64,000 bases of DNA, from positions 641,764-705,763 of the forward strand of contig CAJOIT010000003.1 of the NCBI GenBank assembly GCA_905234755.1, in the 5' to 3' direction. This document shows, in pieces, positions 52,123 through 60,776 of this stretch. A model generated the notes under the pieces. The model did not search any database. It was not told the origin of the DNA and saw only the letters and a list, made by a program, of their open reading frames with translations. The stretch's first letter is position 1; the number at the start of each line of letters is the position of its first letter. The position numbers and the translations under genes are program-made. Source of the stretch: an uncultured Bacteroidales bacterium. GTDB lineage: Bacteria > Bacteroidota > Bacteroidia > Bacteroidales > ML635J-15.

Positions 52123-53331
52123 ATGAAAAGAAAAATTTTGTTAGTTATTGCAATTGCCATCAGCGTAACCATGTGTTCGCAAAATTCGAAGCAGAACACG
52201 ATTGTTGAAAGCAACAATGATTTTTCGTTTGATGTTCTCAAGCAAGTAAACTCCAGTGACACCTCCAAATCTGGGTCAAACCTGTTTATAAGTCCTTTCA
52301 GCATATACGATGCGTTGGCAATGGCATACGATGGAGCCAACAAGAAGACAGCCACGGAAATGCGCAAAGTGTTGAAATTCAAAAAAGACCAGTCGGAATC
52401 CCACAAAGAATTTGCCAACTTGCTAAAGGATTACAGGACCGACAAAAGCGTGTTCACAATTAGCAATGCCGCTGTAGCACAGAAAAGCTACAATTTCCTT
52501 GAAAGTTATATGAACTGTCTGAAGGACTTTGATGCAACAATATCACAAGCGGACTTCAGTAACGAGACATCTCGCTCCGAAGCAGTAAAAAAAGTGAACG
52601 GATGGGTAGCAAAGAACACCAACAACAAGATAAAAGAATTGATTACCAAAAACGACATAAACGAATTAACTAGGCTTATTCTTTTGAACGCCATATATTT
52701 CAATGCTAACTGGGCTACAGAGTTCAAGGGAGAAAAGACAAGGCAGATGACTTTCTACGGCAAAAATTCTGTCGAGTATGTAACCGACTTTATGAACGGT
52801 ACTCAGGAAGTTGGACTTGGCGAAAGCGATGACGCTCAGATTGTGATGATGAACTATGACAAGGACGCAGCCTCAATGTACATTATTATGCCAAAGGAAA
52901 ATGTTGACATCGACAAGTATATTGCCGACCTCGATATAGATAAGTTCACGAAAATCGAAAAGTCACTGCAGACATTCAAGGCTGATGTTTCAATGCCAAA
53001 ATTCAAGATTGAATCAAGATTTGAAATGAAAAAATACCTGATGGACATGGGCATAAAGGCAGCATTCTCGAAAAGTGCCGATTTCTCTAAAATGAACGGA
53101 AAAAGCAATCTGTTGATAGACGAAGTAATCCACAAGTCAATCATCGAAGTTTCGGAAAAAGGAACAGAAGCCGCAGCCGCAACAGCAGTGGTTGTCAGAG
53201 AGAAAACCGCCATGGTGAATAAAAATCCAAAGGTTACCATCAACCGTCCTTTCGTCTTTGTTATAAAAGAAAAGAAGAATGGCGCAGTATTGTTTGTTGG
53301 AAAATATGTAAAACCAGAAAATACAAAGTAG
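52123..53331 (+). CDS. Serpin-family protease inhibitor (lipoprotein)
   Basis: 402 residues. Signal with a lipobox-like SVTMC at ~13-18, so probably lipid-anchored. Serpin landmarks: GSNLFISPFSIYDALAMAYD, NDINELTRLILLNAIYFNAN, and the C-terminal signature NRPFVFVIKEKKNGAVLFVG. The reactive loop after VSEKGTEAAAATAVVV keeps the inhibitory hinge (Gly P15, Thr P14, Glu P13, then four Ala), so it should inhibit. Counting as in alpha-1-antitrypsin, P1 is Lys (Arg-Glu-Lys-Thr), suggesting trypsin-like targets. Transcribed from 51781 with the next gene. Confidence 0.93.
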   Translation: MKRKILLVIAIAISVTMCSQNSKQNTIVESNNDFSFDVLKQVNSSDTSKSGSNLFISPFSIYDALAMAYDGANKKTATEMRKVLKFKKDQSESHKEFANLLKDYRTDKSVFTISNAAVAQKSYNFLESYMNCLKDFDATISQADFSNETSRSEAVKKVNGWVAKNTNNKIKELITKNDINELTRLILLNAIYFNANWATEFKGEKTRQMTFYGKNSVEYVTDFMNGTQEVGLGESDDAQIVMMNYDKDAASMYIIMPKENVDIDKYIADLDIDKFTKIEKSLQTFKADVSMPKFKIESRFEMKKYLMDMGIKAAFSKSADFSKMNGKSNLLIDEVIHKSIIEVSEKGTEAAAATAVVVREKTAMVNKNPKVTINRPFVFVIKEKKNGAVLFVGKYVKPENTK

Positions 53332-53332
53332 T

Positions 53333-53776
53333 ATGAAAAAGTTATTAGTATTAGTTATCGTTGCAACAACTTGCCTATCTGCATTTTGCCAGAAAGGATA
53401 TTCCGATTTTGATTCAGTTGCAAATGTGTTGGTAAAGACCAAGATTGCACACACAAACAGCAAGGACAACAATAGTCCGCTGGAACTTTCTCTTTATTTC
53501 CAAAATGTTGGAGCTACCGATGTAATTGTTCGCTATCAGATTTTTATTGATGACAATAACGGAGACAGACGCCATAGCGGAAAGAAGGAAGTCAAGCTGA
53601 AACATGGACAAAAGCAATTTGGAAAAATTAGCGGACTTGCATACGAACTGTTTGGCACAAATATCGACGACTATGTCAGTGGAGAGAGAAAATGGTATTT
53701 TACAATTCTGGAAATCAAGGATATGTACACTGGCGAAGTTATTGCGACAAGCGACAAAGTTGTAGAAGTAGATTAG
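53333..53776 (+). CDS. Small secreted protein behind the serpin
   Basis: 147 residues, start 1 base after the serpin stop. Signal peptide about 1-19 (VLVIVATTCLSAFCQ). The mature part is a beta-rich single domain (LELSLYFQNVGATDVIVRYQ). No family recognised. Because it follows the serpin without a gap, it is probably co-expressed and exported with it. Confidence 0.7.
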   Translation: MKKLLVLVIVATTCLSAFCQKGYSDFDSVANVLVKTKIAHTNSKDNNSPLELSLYFQNVGATDVIVRYQIFIDDNNGDRRHSGKKEVKLKHGQKQFGKISGLAYELFGTNIDDYVSGERKWYFTILEIKDMYTGEVIATSDKVVEVD

Positions 53777-53804
53777 TATCATTTGTGTAATTCATATCTA
53801 TGTT

Positions 53805-53840
53805 ATCCCTGTCGAATTTTATTGGCGGGGATTTTTTTAT
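53805..53840 (+). terminator. Terminator of the serpin operon
   Basis: 9-bp stem ATCCCTGTC/GGCGGGGAT (two G-T pairs), 10-base loop, then T run. Confidence 0.75.
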
Positions 53841-53852
53841 TTGAAAAAAATC

Positions 53853-53883
53853 TTTGTGCATTGTTGCATATTATATATTTTTG
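53853..53883 (+). promoter_or_regulatory. Promoter of the threonine dehydrogenase gene
   Basis: TTTG (53853-53856), 19-base spacer, TATTTTTG (53876-53883), full consensus, 36 bases before ATG 53920. Confidence 0.75.
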
Positions 53884-53919
53884 CCAAACATATTGAAATT
53901 GATTTTTAAGTATAAAACA

Positions 53920-54867
53920 ATGAAAAACATATTAATTATTGGTGCTGGAGGTCAAATAGGCTCCGAATTGACACGCAACTTGCGCGATGTTTATGGTGAC
54001 AATCATGTAGTATGCTCCGACTTGCGTCCGCTTAAGGGACAGGATTACGAGCGCGGTCCTATTGAACGCATTGATTCTACTCAAGTTATGCAGATTGCAA
54101 CCGCAGTAAAGAAGTACAACATCGACACGATTTACAACCTTGCTGCAATATTGAGTGCAACTGCAGAACTCAACCCGATGCTGGGATGGAATGTCGGTAT
54201 CGGTTCATTGGTAAACTGCCTCGAAGTGGCTCGTCTGTTCAATTGTGCAGTTTTCACTCCGAGTAGCATCGGTGCATTTGGTCCAAGCACTCCGCACGAC
54301 AACACTCCGCAGGATACTATCCAGCGTCCTAATACTATATATGGTGTAACAAAAGTTACCGGTGAATTGTTGAGCGACTACTACTTCACCCGTTTCGGTG
54401 TTGATACCCGTAGCGTACGCTTCCCGGGTCTTATCAGCCACCTCACTTTGCCTGGCGGTGGAACAACCGACTATGCAGTGGAAATCTACTATGCAGCAGT
54501 AAAAGGCGAAAAGTTCGTTTGCCCATTGAAGAAAGGCACATTCATGGACATGATGTATATGCCTGATGCACAGAAGGCAATGATTGACATTATGGAAGCC
54601 GACCCGTCAAAGCTTGTACACCGCAACAGCTTCAATGTTACGGCAATGAGCTTCGACCCGGAAATCATCTACAATGCAATAAAGAAGCACTATCCTAACT
54701 TCGAGATGGTATACGAACCGGAACCAATAAAGCAGGCAATTGCCGACAGCTGGCCAAACAACATGGACGACAGCTGCGCCCGCAACGAATGGGGCTGGAA
54801 ACCACAATACGACCTCGACCGCATGACCGAGGATATGATTCTGAACTTGAAGAAGAAACTTCTTTAA
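53920..54867 (+). CDS. tdh: L-threonine 3-dehydrogenase (short-chain, epimerase-like)
   Basis: 315 residues from ATG 53920. Oxidises L-threonine with NAD to 2-amino-3-oxobutyrate, first step of threonine breakdown to glycine. NAD-binding ILIIGAGGQIGSELTRNLRD, catalytic SSIGAFGP and YGVTK (Tyr and Lys four apart), and the C-terminal NEWGWKPQYDLDRM typical of this enzyme in Bacteroidota. A separate epimerase role cannot be excluded without a structure, but the overall match is good. Confidence 0.88.
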   Translation: MKNILIIGAGGQIGSELTRNLRDVYGDNHVVCSDLRPLKGQDYERGPIERIDSTQVMQIATAVKKYNIDTIYNLAAILSATAELNPMLGWNVGIGSLVNCLEVARLFNCAVFTPSSIGAFGPSTPHDNTPQDTIQRPNTIYGVTKVTGELLSDYYFTRFGVDTRSVRFPGLISHLTLPGGGTTDYAVEIYYAAVKGEKFVCPLKKGTFMDMMYMPDAQKAMIDIMEADPSKLVHRNSFNVTAMSFDPEIIYNAIKKHYPNFEMVYEPEPIKQAIADSWPNNMDDSCARNEWGWKPQYDLDRMTEDMILNLKKKLL

Positions 54868-54885
54868 TTAAAATATTAAACAATG

Positions 54886-54912
54886 AAAAAGGCTGCGACT
54901 GCAGCCTTTTTT
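54886..54912. terminator. Bidirectional terminator between tdh and the LRR gene
   Basis: AAAAGGCTGC (54887-54896) pairs with GCAGCCTTTT (54901-54910), 4-base loop. Confidence 0.9.
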
Positions 54913-54928
54913 CATTTATATTGCGTTC

Positions 54929-57871
54929 CTACTCCTTCACAAATCTTTGAACTGTCGGCAGACTTTCGTCCTCGCCATATAATCTTATAAAATACACACC
55001 CTGTATTAGTTCCTCGACACTAATTTCCGCCTGATATGCATTGATTTCCTTACGCATTACAAGTCGTCCTGCCGTGGAATAAAATTCCACAAACGAAATG
55101 TAATTCTCGGACGATATGCTGATTATGCTTTTAGCTGGATTTGGGCTAATATCGTAGGTTTCAGGTTCGTCGAGGATGCGTAGGTTGAGGTCGATAATCG
55201 TATCACAACCGATTTCAGCAGGAACTACAAACGAATATTGTCCTGCGACATAGAATGTGCGGTCGGCAATAGTTAGGTACTTTGTCACTGTCGTATCGAT
55301 TGCAAAATGCGTTGTTGCGCTGAAGTTGGCAACGAATGTGCTGTCGCTTGTGACGGTTATTGTGCGAGGATTGAAAGTGTCGCCATCGTCCCATGATAGG
55401 AAGCAGTAGTCGGAGTTTGGCATTGCCATTATGACAACTTCTGTACCTTCCTCGTAAGTTCCGCCGCCTGAAACCATGCCGTAAGCATCGTTGTTTGCCA
55501 GTACGGTTATTGTGTAGGTCGGAATCTCCTCGAATGTTGCCTCAATTGTGTGGTTTGCCGTTACATTCGTGAATGTGTAAACACCATCAACAAGGTCATC
55601 AGTTACATCTATGTCGTCAACCAAAACGCTTGCAATAAGGTAGCCATTGTCTGGAATGATTGTGTAGGATTGTTCGTCTCCGCAGTTTATAACATATTCT
55701 CCAGATGGTGTAATTGTGCCGTTTTCGCCAGCAGTAGCAGTAATCGTATAGGTAAGCATCACGAAAGACACATCAATCGTATGGTCGGTTGTTACATTCG
55801 TGAATGTGTAAATGCTATCAACAAGTTCATCTGTTACATCAATGTCGTCAACGATTACGCTTGAAATCGCGTAGCATTCGTTTGGCCTGATTGTAAATTC
55901 TTGGTCAGATCCTTCATCAACCGTAACATTACCGCTTGGATTGATTGTTCCGCCTTCGCCGGCAGTGGCTGTAATTGTCTTTATTGCCCTGAAACTTGCT
56001 GTAAAAGTGCTGTCGCCGGCAACGACTATTGTCCTTGGATTGTCTTCGTTACCATCGTTCCACGATACGAAACGATAGCCTTCATTTGGCGTTGCAACAA
56101 GCTCAACTTCAGTATCGCATGTGAAGCTTCCGGCTCCAGTAACATCTCCCATGTTTGCATCATCAGTTTCCACCACAATATTATAATGAGTTGTTTGCTC
56201 GCTTCGAATGTTTGCAAATCGATTCCACTGATTGTCACTTCTGTAACTGTCGATTGTTGCACATGGAATCCAAACATTCACAGTTTGATAAAGTGCGTTA
56301 CTAACAAGATTTTGTCCAAGAAATGGTGGCGTGATTGACAAGGAATATATATCGGTAATGTTATCGCTATTGTAGAACGCTCGATTTCCTATTGTATCAA
56401 TTGAATTGCCCAATGTTACAGAAGTCAATCCTTCACAACTATAAAATGCATACTCACCAATGCTTGTTACCGAATCTGGGATTGTTATTTCTATAATTTC
56501 GTCACAACCTTCAAAAGCATAATCTGGAATATGTTTCACATTTTCGCCAATATTTACGGTTGTCAATTCAGAACCGCTAAATGGAGAAGTTGAATCTTCT
56601 AAAGTAGCGTTAGTTGCATTATAGTTAACTGTGGTTAGTACATTACAACTTGAAAATGCCAAAAAGCCAATGCTAACTACTGAACTGGGAATTGTAATCT
56701 CAGTAAGACTATTACAAACTAGGCATGCATAACCTGCAATTTTTTGTATTCCCTCTGGTATTGCATATTCACCAGTATATTCTTTTGGCAAATAAGCGAA
56801 ACAAGTTCCATTATATATTGGTTCTGTCAATCCTGTACAACCTGTAAAAGCCAAATCGCCAATACTGGTAACGTTTTCTGGAATTGTTATTGATGTCAAA
56901 CCACTGCATTGACTAAATGCATAATGCCCAATGCTTGTAACCGAGTTGGGGATTTCTACAGATGTGGCAGATTTGTCGCAACCCGTCAAATTAACTTTGG
57001 TATCATCCTCATATACCAAATCGCCTTCAATATATCCGTCAAATGTCAATGCACCCCACGGACTTCCAGTTGCAGAGCCGTTATATATGATGTTCTTGAC
57101 ACAATAAAATGCCAAATTGCCAATGCTTTCCACCGAATTTGGAATAGTTATTGAAAAGATTCCGTAGCATTGATAAAATGCATTTGCTGGAATATTAATG
57201 ACTTCATCGTCAATGTTCAATGTAGTGAAATAACTAGATCTAAATGCATTAGAACTGATACTAGTGCAGTTTATTGCATTGTAATTGACAGTGGCCAGCC
57301 TACGGCAATTACCAAATGCATAATCGCCAATGCTTTCTACAGAACGACCTATTGTTATAGTTTCTAGATAATAACACCAATCAAATGCATAATCGGGAAT
57401 ATTTCTTACATTATCGCCTATATTCACAGTCACAAGTGCAGAATCATCGAATACATAATTATTTGTATTTTCCATTAATGTACAGTTTTCAGCATTGAAG
57501 TTGACGACAATAAGTCCAGTACAATAAGCAAAAGCCTGTTCTCCAATGCTAGTTATAGGAGCGGGGATTGTTATTTCGGTCAGACCGCTGCAATTATAAA
57601 AAGCAAAACCGACAATGCTCGCTACGGAATATGTTACACTATTGTACTCAACAGTTCCCGGTATTTCGAGGACGCCTGTAGGATAGGTTGTATAATATGG
57701 AGATGATGTGTTTTCCGAAGTCACCTCCACTGTATATGGTTCAGTACTTGAGGTAATGTTATAGTACAAAGTTTGTCCAGTGCTACATACTACCGAAAAG
57801 TCATAGGCCATAGCGTTGTGGCCCAATAAAATAACAATGAACAATAGCGTTAATTTATATAATTTCCCCAT
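54929..57871 (-). CDS. BspA-like leucine-rich-repeat T9SS surface protein
   Basis: 980 residues. Signal peptide about 1-22. Residues ~55-530 are 23-residue leucine-rich (LRR_5) repeats, such as ITIPDSVTSIGEYAFYSCEG, with two short variants that replace the asparagine loop. Residues ~560-850 are four InlB-type B repeats ('GTITPSG...YTIIPDNGYLIA'), then a C-terminal type IX sorting domain (YDISPNPAKSIISISSENY...GVYFIRLYGED). These proteins bind host or microbial surface molecules. The near-identical InlB repeats at DNA level (55560 and 55790) could recombine. Confidence 0.92.
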   Translation of the reverse strand: MGKLYKLTLLFIVILLGHNAMAYDFSVVCSTGQTLYYNITSSTEPYTVEVTSENTSSPYYTTYPTGVLEIPGTVEYNSVTYSVASIVGFAFYNCSGLTEITIPAPITSIGEQAFAYCTGLIVVNFNAENCTLMENTNNYVFDDSALVTVNIGDNVRNIPDYAFDWCYYLETITIGRSVESIGDYAFGNCRRLATVNYNAINCTSISSNAFRSSYFTTLNIDDEVINIPANAFYQCYGIFSITIPNSVESIGNLAFYCVKNIIYNGSATGSPWGALTFDGYIEGDLVYEDDTKVNLTGCDKSATSVEIPNSVTSIGHYAFSQCSGLTSITIPENVTSIGDLAFTGCTGLTEPIYNGTCFAYLPKEYTGEYAIPEGIQKIAGYACLVCNSLTEITIPSSVVSIGFLAFSSCNVLTTVNYNATNATLEDSTSPFSGSELTTVNIGENVKHIPDYAFEGCDEIIEITIPDSVTSIGEYAFYSCEGLTSVTLGNSIDTIGNRAFYNSDNITDIYSLSITPPFLGQNLVSNALYQTVNVWIPCATIDSYRSDNQWNRFANIRSEQTTHYNIVVETDDANMGDVTGAGSFTCDTEVELVATPNEGYRFVSWNDGNEDNPRTIVVAGDSTFTASFRAIKTITATAGEGGTINPSGNVTVDEGSDQEFTIRPNECYAISSVIVDDIDVTDELVDSIYTFTNVTTDHTIDVSFVMLTYTITATAGENGTITPSGEYVINCGDEQSYTIIPDNGYLIASVLVDDIDVTDDLVDGVYTFTNVTANHTIEATFEEIPTYTITVLANNDAYGMVSGGGTYEEGTEVVIMAMPNSDYCFLSWDDGDTFNPRTITVTSDSTFVANFSATTHFAIDTTVTKYLTIADRTFYVAGQYSFVVPAEIGCDTIIDLNLRILDEPETYDISPNPAKSIISISSENYISFVEFYSTAGRLVMRKEINAYQAEISVEELIQGVYFIRLYGEDESLPTVQRFVKE

Positions 57872-58177
57872 TCTCTATTGTTTATCAAATTCAAATATCT
57901 ACATACAAATGTTCGGCAAAAATAACACATTGGTACATGAAAACAAAATGAGAATGCAGATTTTATGCGTATGGGCTGGTTTTAAACCAGCCCATACGCG
58001 TCCATCTCGGACATTATCAATCCCCCCCCAAAAAAAAGACAGCGCAAAGCATTGCGCTGCTACAGATTATGTCATTTCATTCCATGATTTTTGGCTACAC
58101 CTCAGCAAAACAAAAGTCCTTCGTTTGTTTTGTTCTGCCTTCGGTTTGCACAAAAATTGTCAATTGTACATTATCCA
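57872..58177. other. Non-coding stretch with a 33-nt palindrome and a C8A8 tract
   Basis: 306 bases between two minus-strand genes. Holds the palindrome at 57967-57999, a homopolymer pair (eight C then eight A at ~58022-58037) and an imperfect inverted repeat near 58105-58135. No gene or promoter is clear. Confidence 0.6.
57967..57999. repeat. 33-nt near-perfect palindrome (REP-like)
   Basis: Arms of 16 bases, GCGTATGGGCTGGTTT and AAACCAGCCCATACGC, around one T. The long GC-rich arms with a GGTTTTAAACC centre resemble repetitive extragenic palindromes found in many gut genomes. Confidence 0.75.
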
Positions 58178-59770
58178 TTAATACATTGCAACAAGCGGCA
58201 TGCTTTGCGAATGTCCAAACGGACAGGATGAAACCTTGAGGATTGGCGGTGCCTGGAAACGCTTGTATTCTACTCGCTTAACCAGCTTCAAAACAAAGTC
58301 AACCGTTTCTGCATCAAAGCCTTTGGCTTTTATTTCTTCAGCAGTCATATTGCCTTCAAGGTAGCAATTGAGGATGCCATCAAGAATATCGTATGGCGGA
58401 AGTGAATCCTGGTCTTTCTGGTCGGGTCGCAACTCAGCCGATGGAGCCTTGTCGATGATGTTCTGTGGAATGATATTTCCGCAATGTTCGTTAATATACC
58501 TTGCAAGTCGGTAAACCTCAGTCTTATACACATCGCCAAGTAGCGACAACGAACCGCACATATCACCGTAAAGCGTTGAGTATCCAACAGCTTCCTCGCT
58601 CTTGTTGGAAGTGTTGAGCAAAATATTGCCGAACTTGTTTGAATATGCCATCAAGATGCTACCGCGCAGACGAGCCTGAATATTTTCCTCGGCAAGTCCC
58701 GGTTTTGTACCCTCGAATGCCTCTGCCATAGCCGTTCCAAATGCATTACGCAAATCTTCAATTGGAATAATGTTATAGCTTGATTTTGTTCTTTTTAGCA
58801 TTTCCAAAGAATCGTCAACCGAGTGCGAACTTGAATAGCAGGTAGGCATTAGTATCGAGTGAACATTTTCGCGTCCGAGAGCATTCACCGCAAGTGCCAA
58901 AACCACAGCCGAATCGATTCCTCCCGACAAACCAAGAACAGCCGTCTTAAAGTTCATCTTTGCAAAATAGTCACGCAAACCAAGTGTTATCGCACGGAAA
59001 ATACTTTCGGTTGTATCAATCTTGCGAAGCTCCTCTCCTACCGACTTAAACGATTTTGTTTCAACATATTGCAAATCTTCCTCAAACGATTTGCATTCTG
59101 CGATAACCTTGCCATCGGCATTGAAAGCAATGCTACGGCCTTCGTATATTAAATTGGTATTCGCACCCACCTGATTAACATTCAGCAAGGGCAAACCATA
59201 TTTCTTTGCAACCTGAGATAAATCCGACAAATGAGTGTCGTCGTGAGCATACGGAACAGCAGAAATATTTACTATAAAGTCGGGATTTAACTTGACAAGC
59301 ATATCCACTGGATAATCAAGGACATCATTACCCACCGTAAGAGCAATTTTTACACCGTTCAAGTCAATAAGGTCAAACTTGTCGCTTGGTTCGAAATACC
59401 TATGTTCGTCAACCACACCTTCGTCGGGCAAAACCGTCTTGCACTGCGACTTGACATCGCCATTTGCAATAAATAGTGCAGAATTGAAAAGCTGCTTTCC
59501 TTTGCCCAAAACATTCTTCAGCGGCGCACCGATAATTATCGGAATGTCAGCACATTCAGCGATTATCTTTTCTACTGCGGCGTTGCAACCGTCAACAAAA
59601 TCGGTACGATAAAGCAAATCGTCTGGGCAATATCCGCAAACCGACAATTCTGAAAACACAACAAGGTCGGCACCATTTTTCTTTGCTTCCTTTGCTGTTG
59701 AAATGATTTTCTGTGCATTGGACTCGAAATTGCCAATGTGATAGTTTAATTGTGCAAGAGCTATTTTCAT
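58178..59770 (-). CDS. nadE: NAD synthetase with an amidase-like N-terminal domain
   Basis: 530 residues from ATG 59770 (MKIALAQLNYHIGNFESNAQ). Makes NAD from deamido-NAD. Nitrilase-type amidase domain 1-~250, with Glu in FSELSVCGYCPDDLLY and Lys in CKTVLPDEGVVDEHRYF; the synthetase domain from ~270 has GLSGGIDSAVVLALA (ATP loop), STLYGDMCGSLSLLGDVYKT and KQDSL-type segments. The amidase nucleophile Cys is missing: the position is Gly in ALTVGNDVL. So it may need ammonia instead of glutamine. An upstream ATG at 59851 adds an unlikely 27 residues. Pairs with nadD at 28508. Confidence 0.9.
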   Translation of the reverse strand: MKIALAQLNYHIGNFESNAQKIISTAKEAKKNGADLVVFSELSVCGYCPDDLLYRTDFVDGCNAAVEKIIAECADIPIIIGAPLKNVLGKGKQLFNSALFIANGDVKSQCKTVLPDEGVVDEHRYFEPSDKFDLIDLNGVKIALTVGNDVLDYPVDMLVKLNPDFIVNISAVPYAHDDTHLSDLSQVAKKYGLPLLNVNQVGANTNLIYEGRSIAFNADGKVIAECKSFEEDLQYVETKSFKSVGEELRKIDTTESIFRAITLGLRDYFAKMNFKTAVLGLSGGIDSAVVLALAVNALGRENVHSILMPTCYSSSHSVDDSLEMLKRTKSSYNIIPIEDLRNAFGTAMAEAFEGTKPGLAEENIQARLRGSILMAYSNKFGNILLNTSNKSEEAVGYSTLYGDMCGSLSLLGDVYKTEVYRLARYINEHCGNIIPQNIIDKAPSAELRPDQKDQDSLPPYDILDGILNCYLEGNMTAEEIKAKGFDAETVDFVLKLVKRVEYKRFQAPPILKVSSCPFGHSQSMPLVAMY

Positions 59771-59912
59771 TGTTGTAAAATTTACGGCGCGAAAGTAATA
59801 AATTTGAAGGAAAACGAATCCATTTTTTTGCATTTCCACACAAAAGAGCAAATGAACAATTGATTTTTAAAATCTTTTACAAACAATTATACCTATTGAT
59901 TTTATTATTCAT

Positions 59913-59920
59913 ACCTTTGC
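59913..59920 (+). promoter_or_regulatory. -7 box of the polysaccharide cluster
   Basis: TACCTTTG, full -7 match, about 17 bases before the first gene of the cluster. No clear TTTG 19-20 bases up. Confidence 0.4.
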
Positions 59921-59936
59921 AAAAACATAAAATATC

Positions 59937-60767
59937 ATGAAAGGAAAATTTACACTAAAAGTTAAAATAATTATTGTTGCCATAATCACTTGTGTTGCAG
60001 CAATTGCAACATTTCTGGTAACAAAAAACAGACCTCAGCTATATGCTGTTAATTCATCTTTTTATGTGCAAAATCTGCCTATAAAAACTACTGCGGATTT
60101 CAGTAGGCTTGCTGTTTCTTCGATAAAAGACAAATCAATTGTTGATTCGGTGTCGGCGTTTTACAATATAACCGTGGAAACATACGACAGTAGAGTTTCT
60201 GCATCAGTGGATTCACGAAAATGCATTTCTATGATTGTTTCCGCAGAAACTCCAGAAGATGCAGCAGGAATGTCGGAGATGATTATTGATTTGCTGAACA
60301 AGAAAATGCAGAATATTGTCGCCGAGCAAACGCAAAAGGACATGGAAGATATTAGCAATCAAATGGTAACAAAAATTAGGAATGTCGATTCGCTAAAAAA
60401 TGTCATTTCAATGATTGACAGCACAGTTTCCCAGAATGTGTCCAAATCGGGTGCAAGAAAAGACATTCTTATTGAGCACAAGATACTCCTGGAAAAGAAT
60501 CCGGACTACATATTCGAAAGCAAACTTATTGAGAAACTTGCCAACGACTTTGGTGCAATGATGGCAGAACAAGCAGAAGCTCAAAATCAAATAAACAAAC
60601 AATACATTACTACAATTAGTGCTCCAGATTCAAACAGAGCTTATAACCAGACAAATAAAGCCAAGATTATATTGACAGTTACTTTCCTTGCTTTTGTATG
60701 TTCGATATGTTTGGTAACATTCATCGACATGATAAGGCAGCGCAAAAGCAACATCGCCAATAAATAA
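59937..60767 (+). CDS. Wzz-like chain-length/co-polymerase protein
   Basis: 276 residues. Two membrane helices, one at ~10-28 and one at ~238-258, with a periplasmic helical part between them (coiled coil ~110-220). That is the layout of polysaccharide chain-length determinants, which set O-antigen or capsule length. There is no tyrosine-kinase domain. Clear proline-rich end is lacking, so family membership is by topology and context. Confidence 0.75.
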   Translation: MKGKFTLKVKIIIVAIITCVAAIATFLVTKNRPQLYAVNSSFYVQNLPIKTTADFSRLAVSSIKDKSIVDSVSAFYNITVETYDSRVSASVDSRKCISMIVSAETPEDAAGMSEMIIDLLNKKMQNIVAEQTQKDMEDISNQMVTKIRNVDSLKNVISMIDSTVSQNVSKSGARKDILIEHKILLEKNPDYIFESKLIEKLANDFGAMMAEQAEAQNQINKQYITTISAPDSNRAYNQTNKAKIILTVTFLAFVCSICLVTFIDMIRQRKSNIANK

Positions 60768-60776
60768 TCACACAAC

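Noticed and set aside
58022..58037. C8A8 tract as a phase-variation switch
   Set aside because: It is not in a gene and not between clear promoter boxes, so slippage would have no obvious effect.
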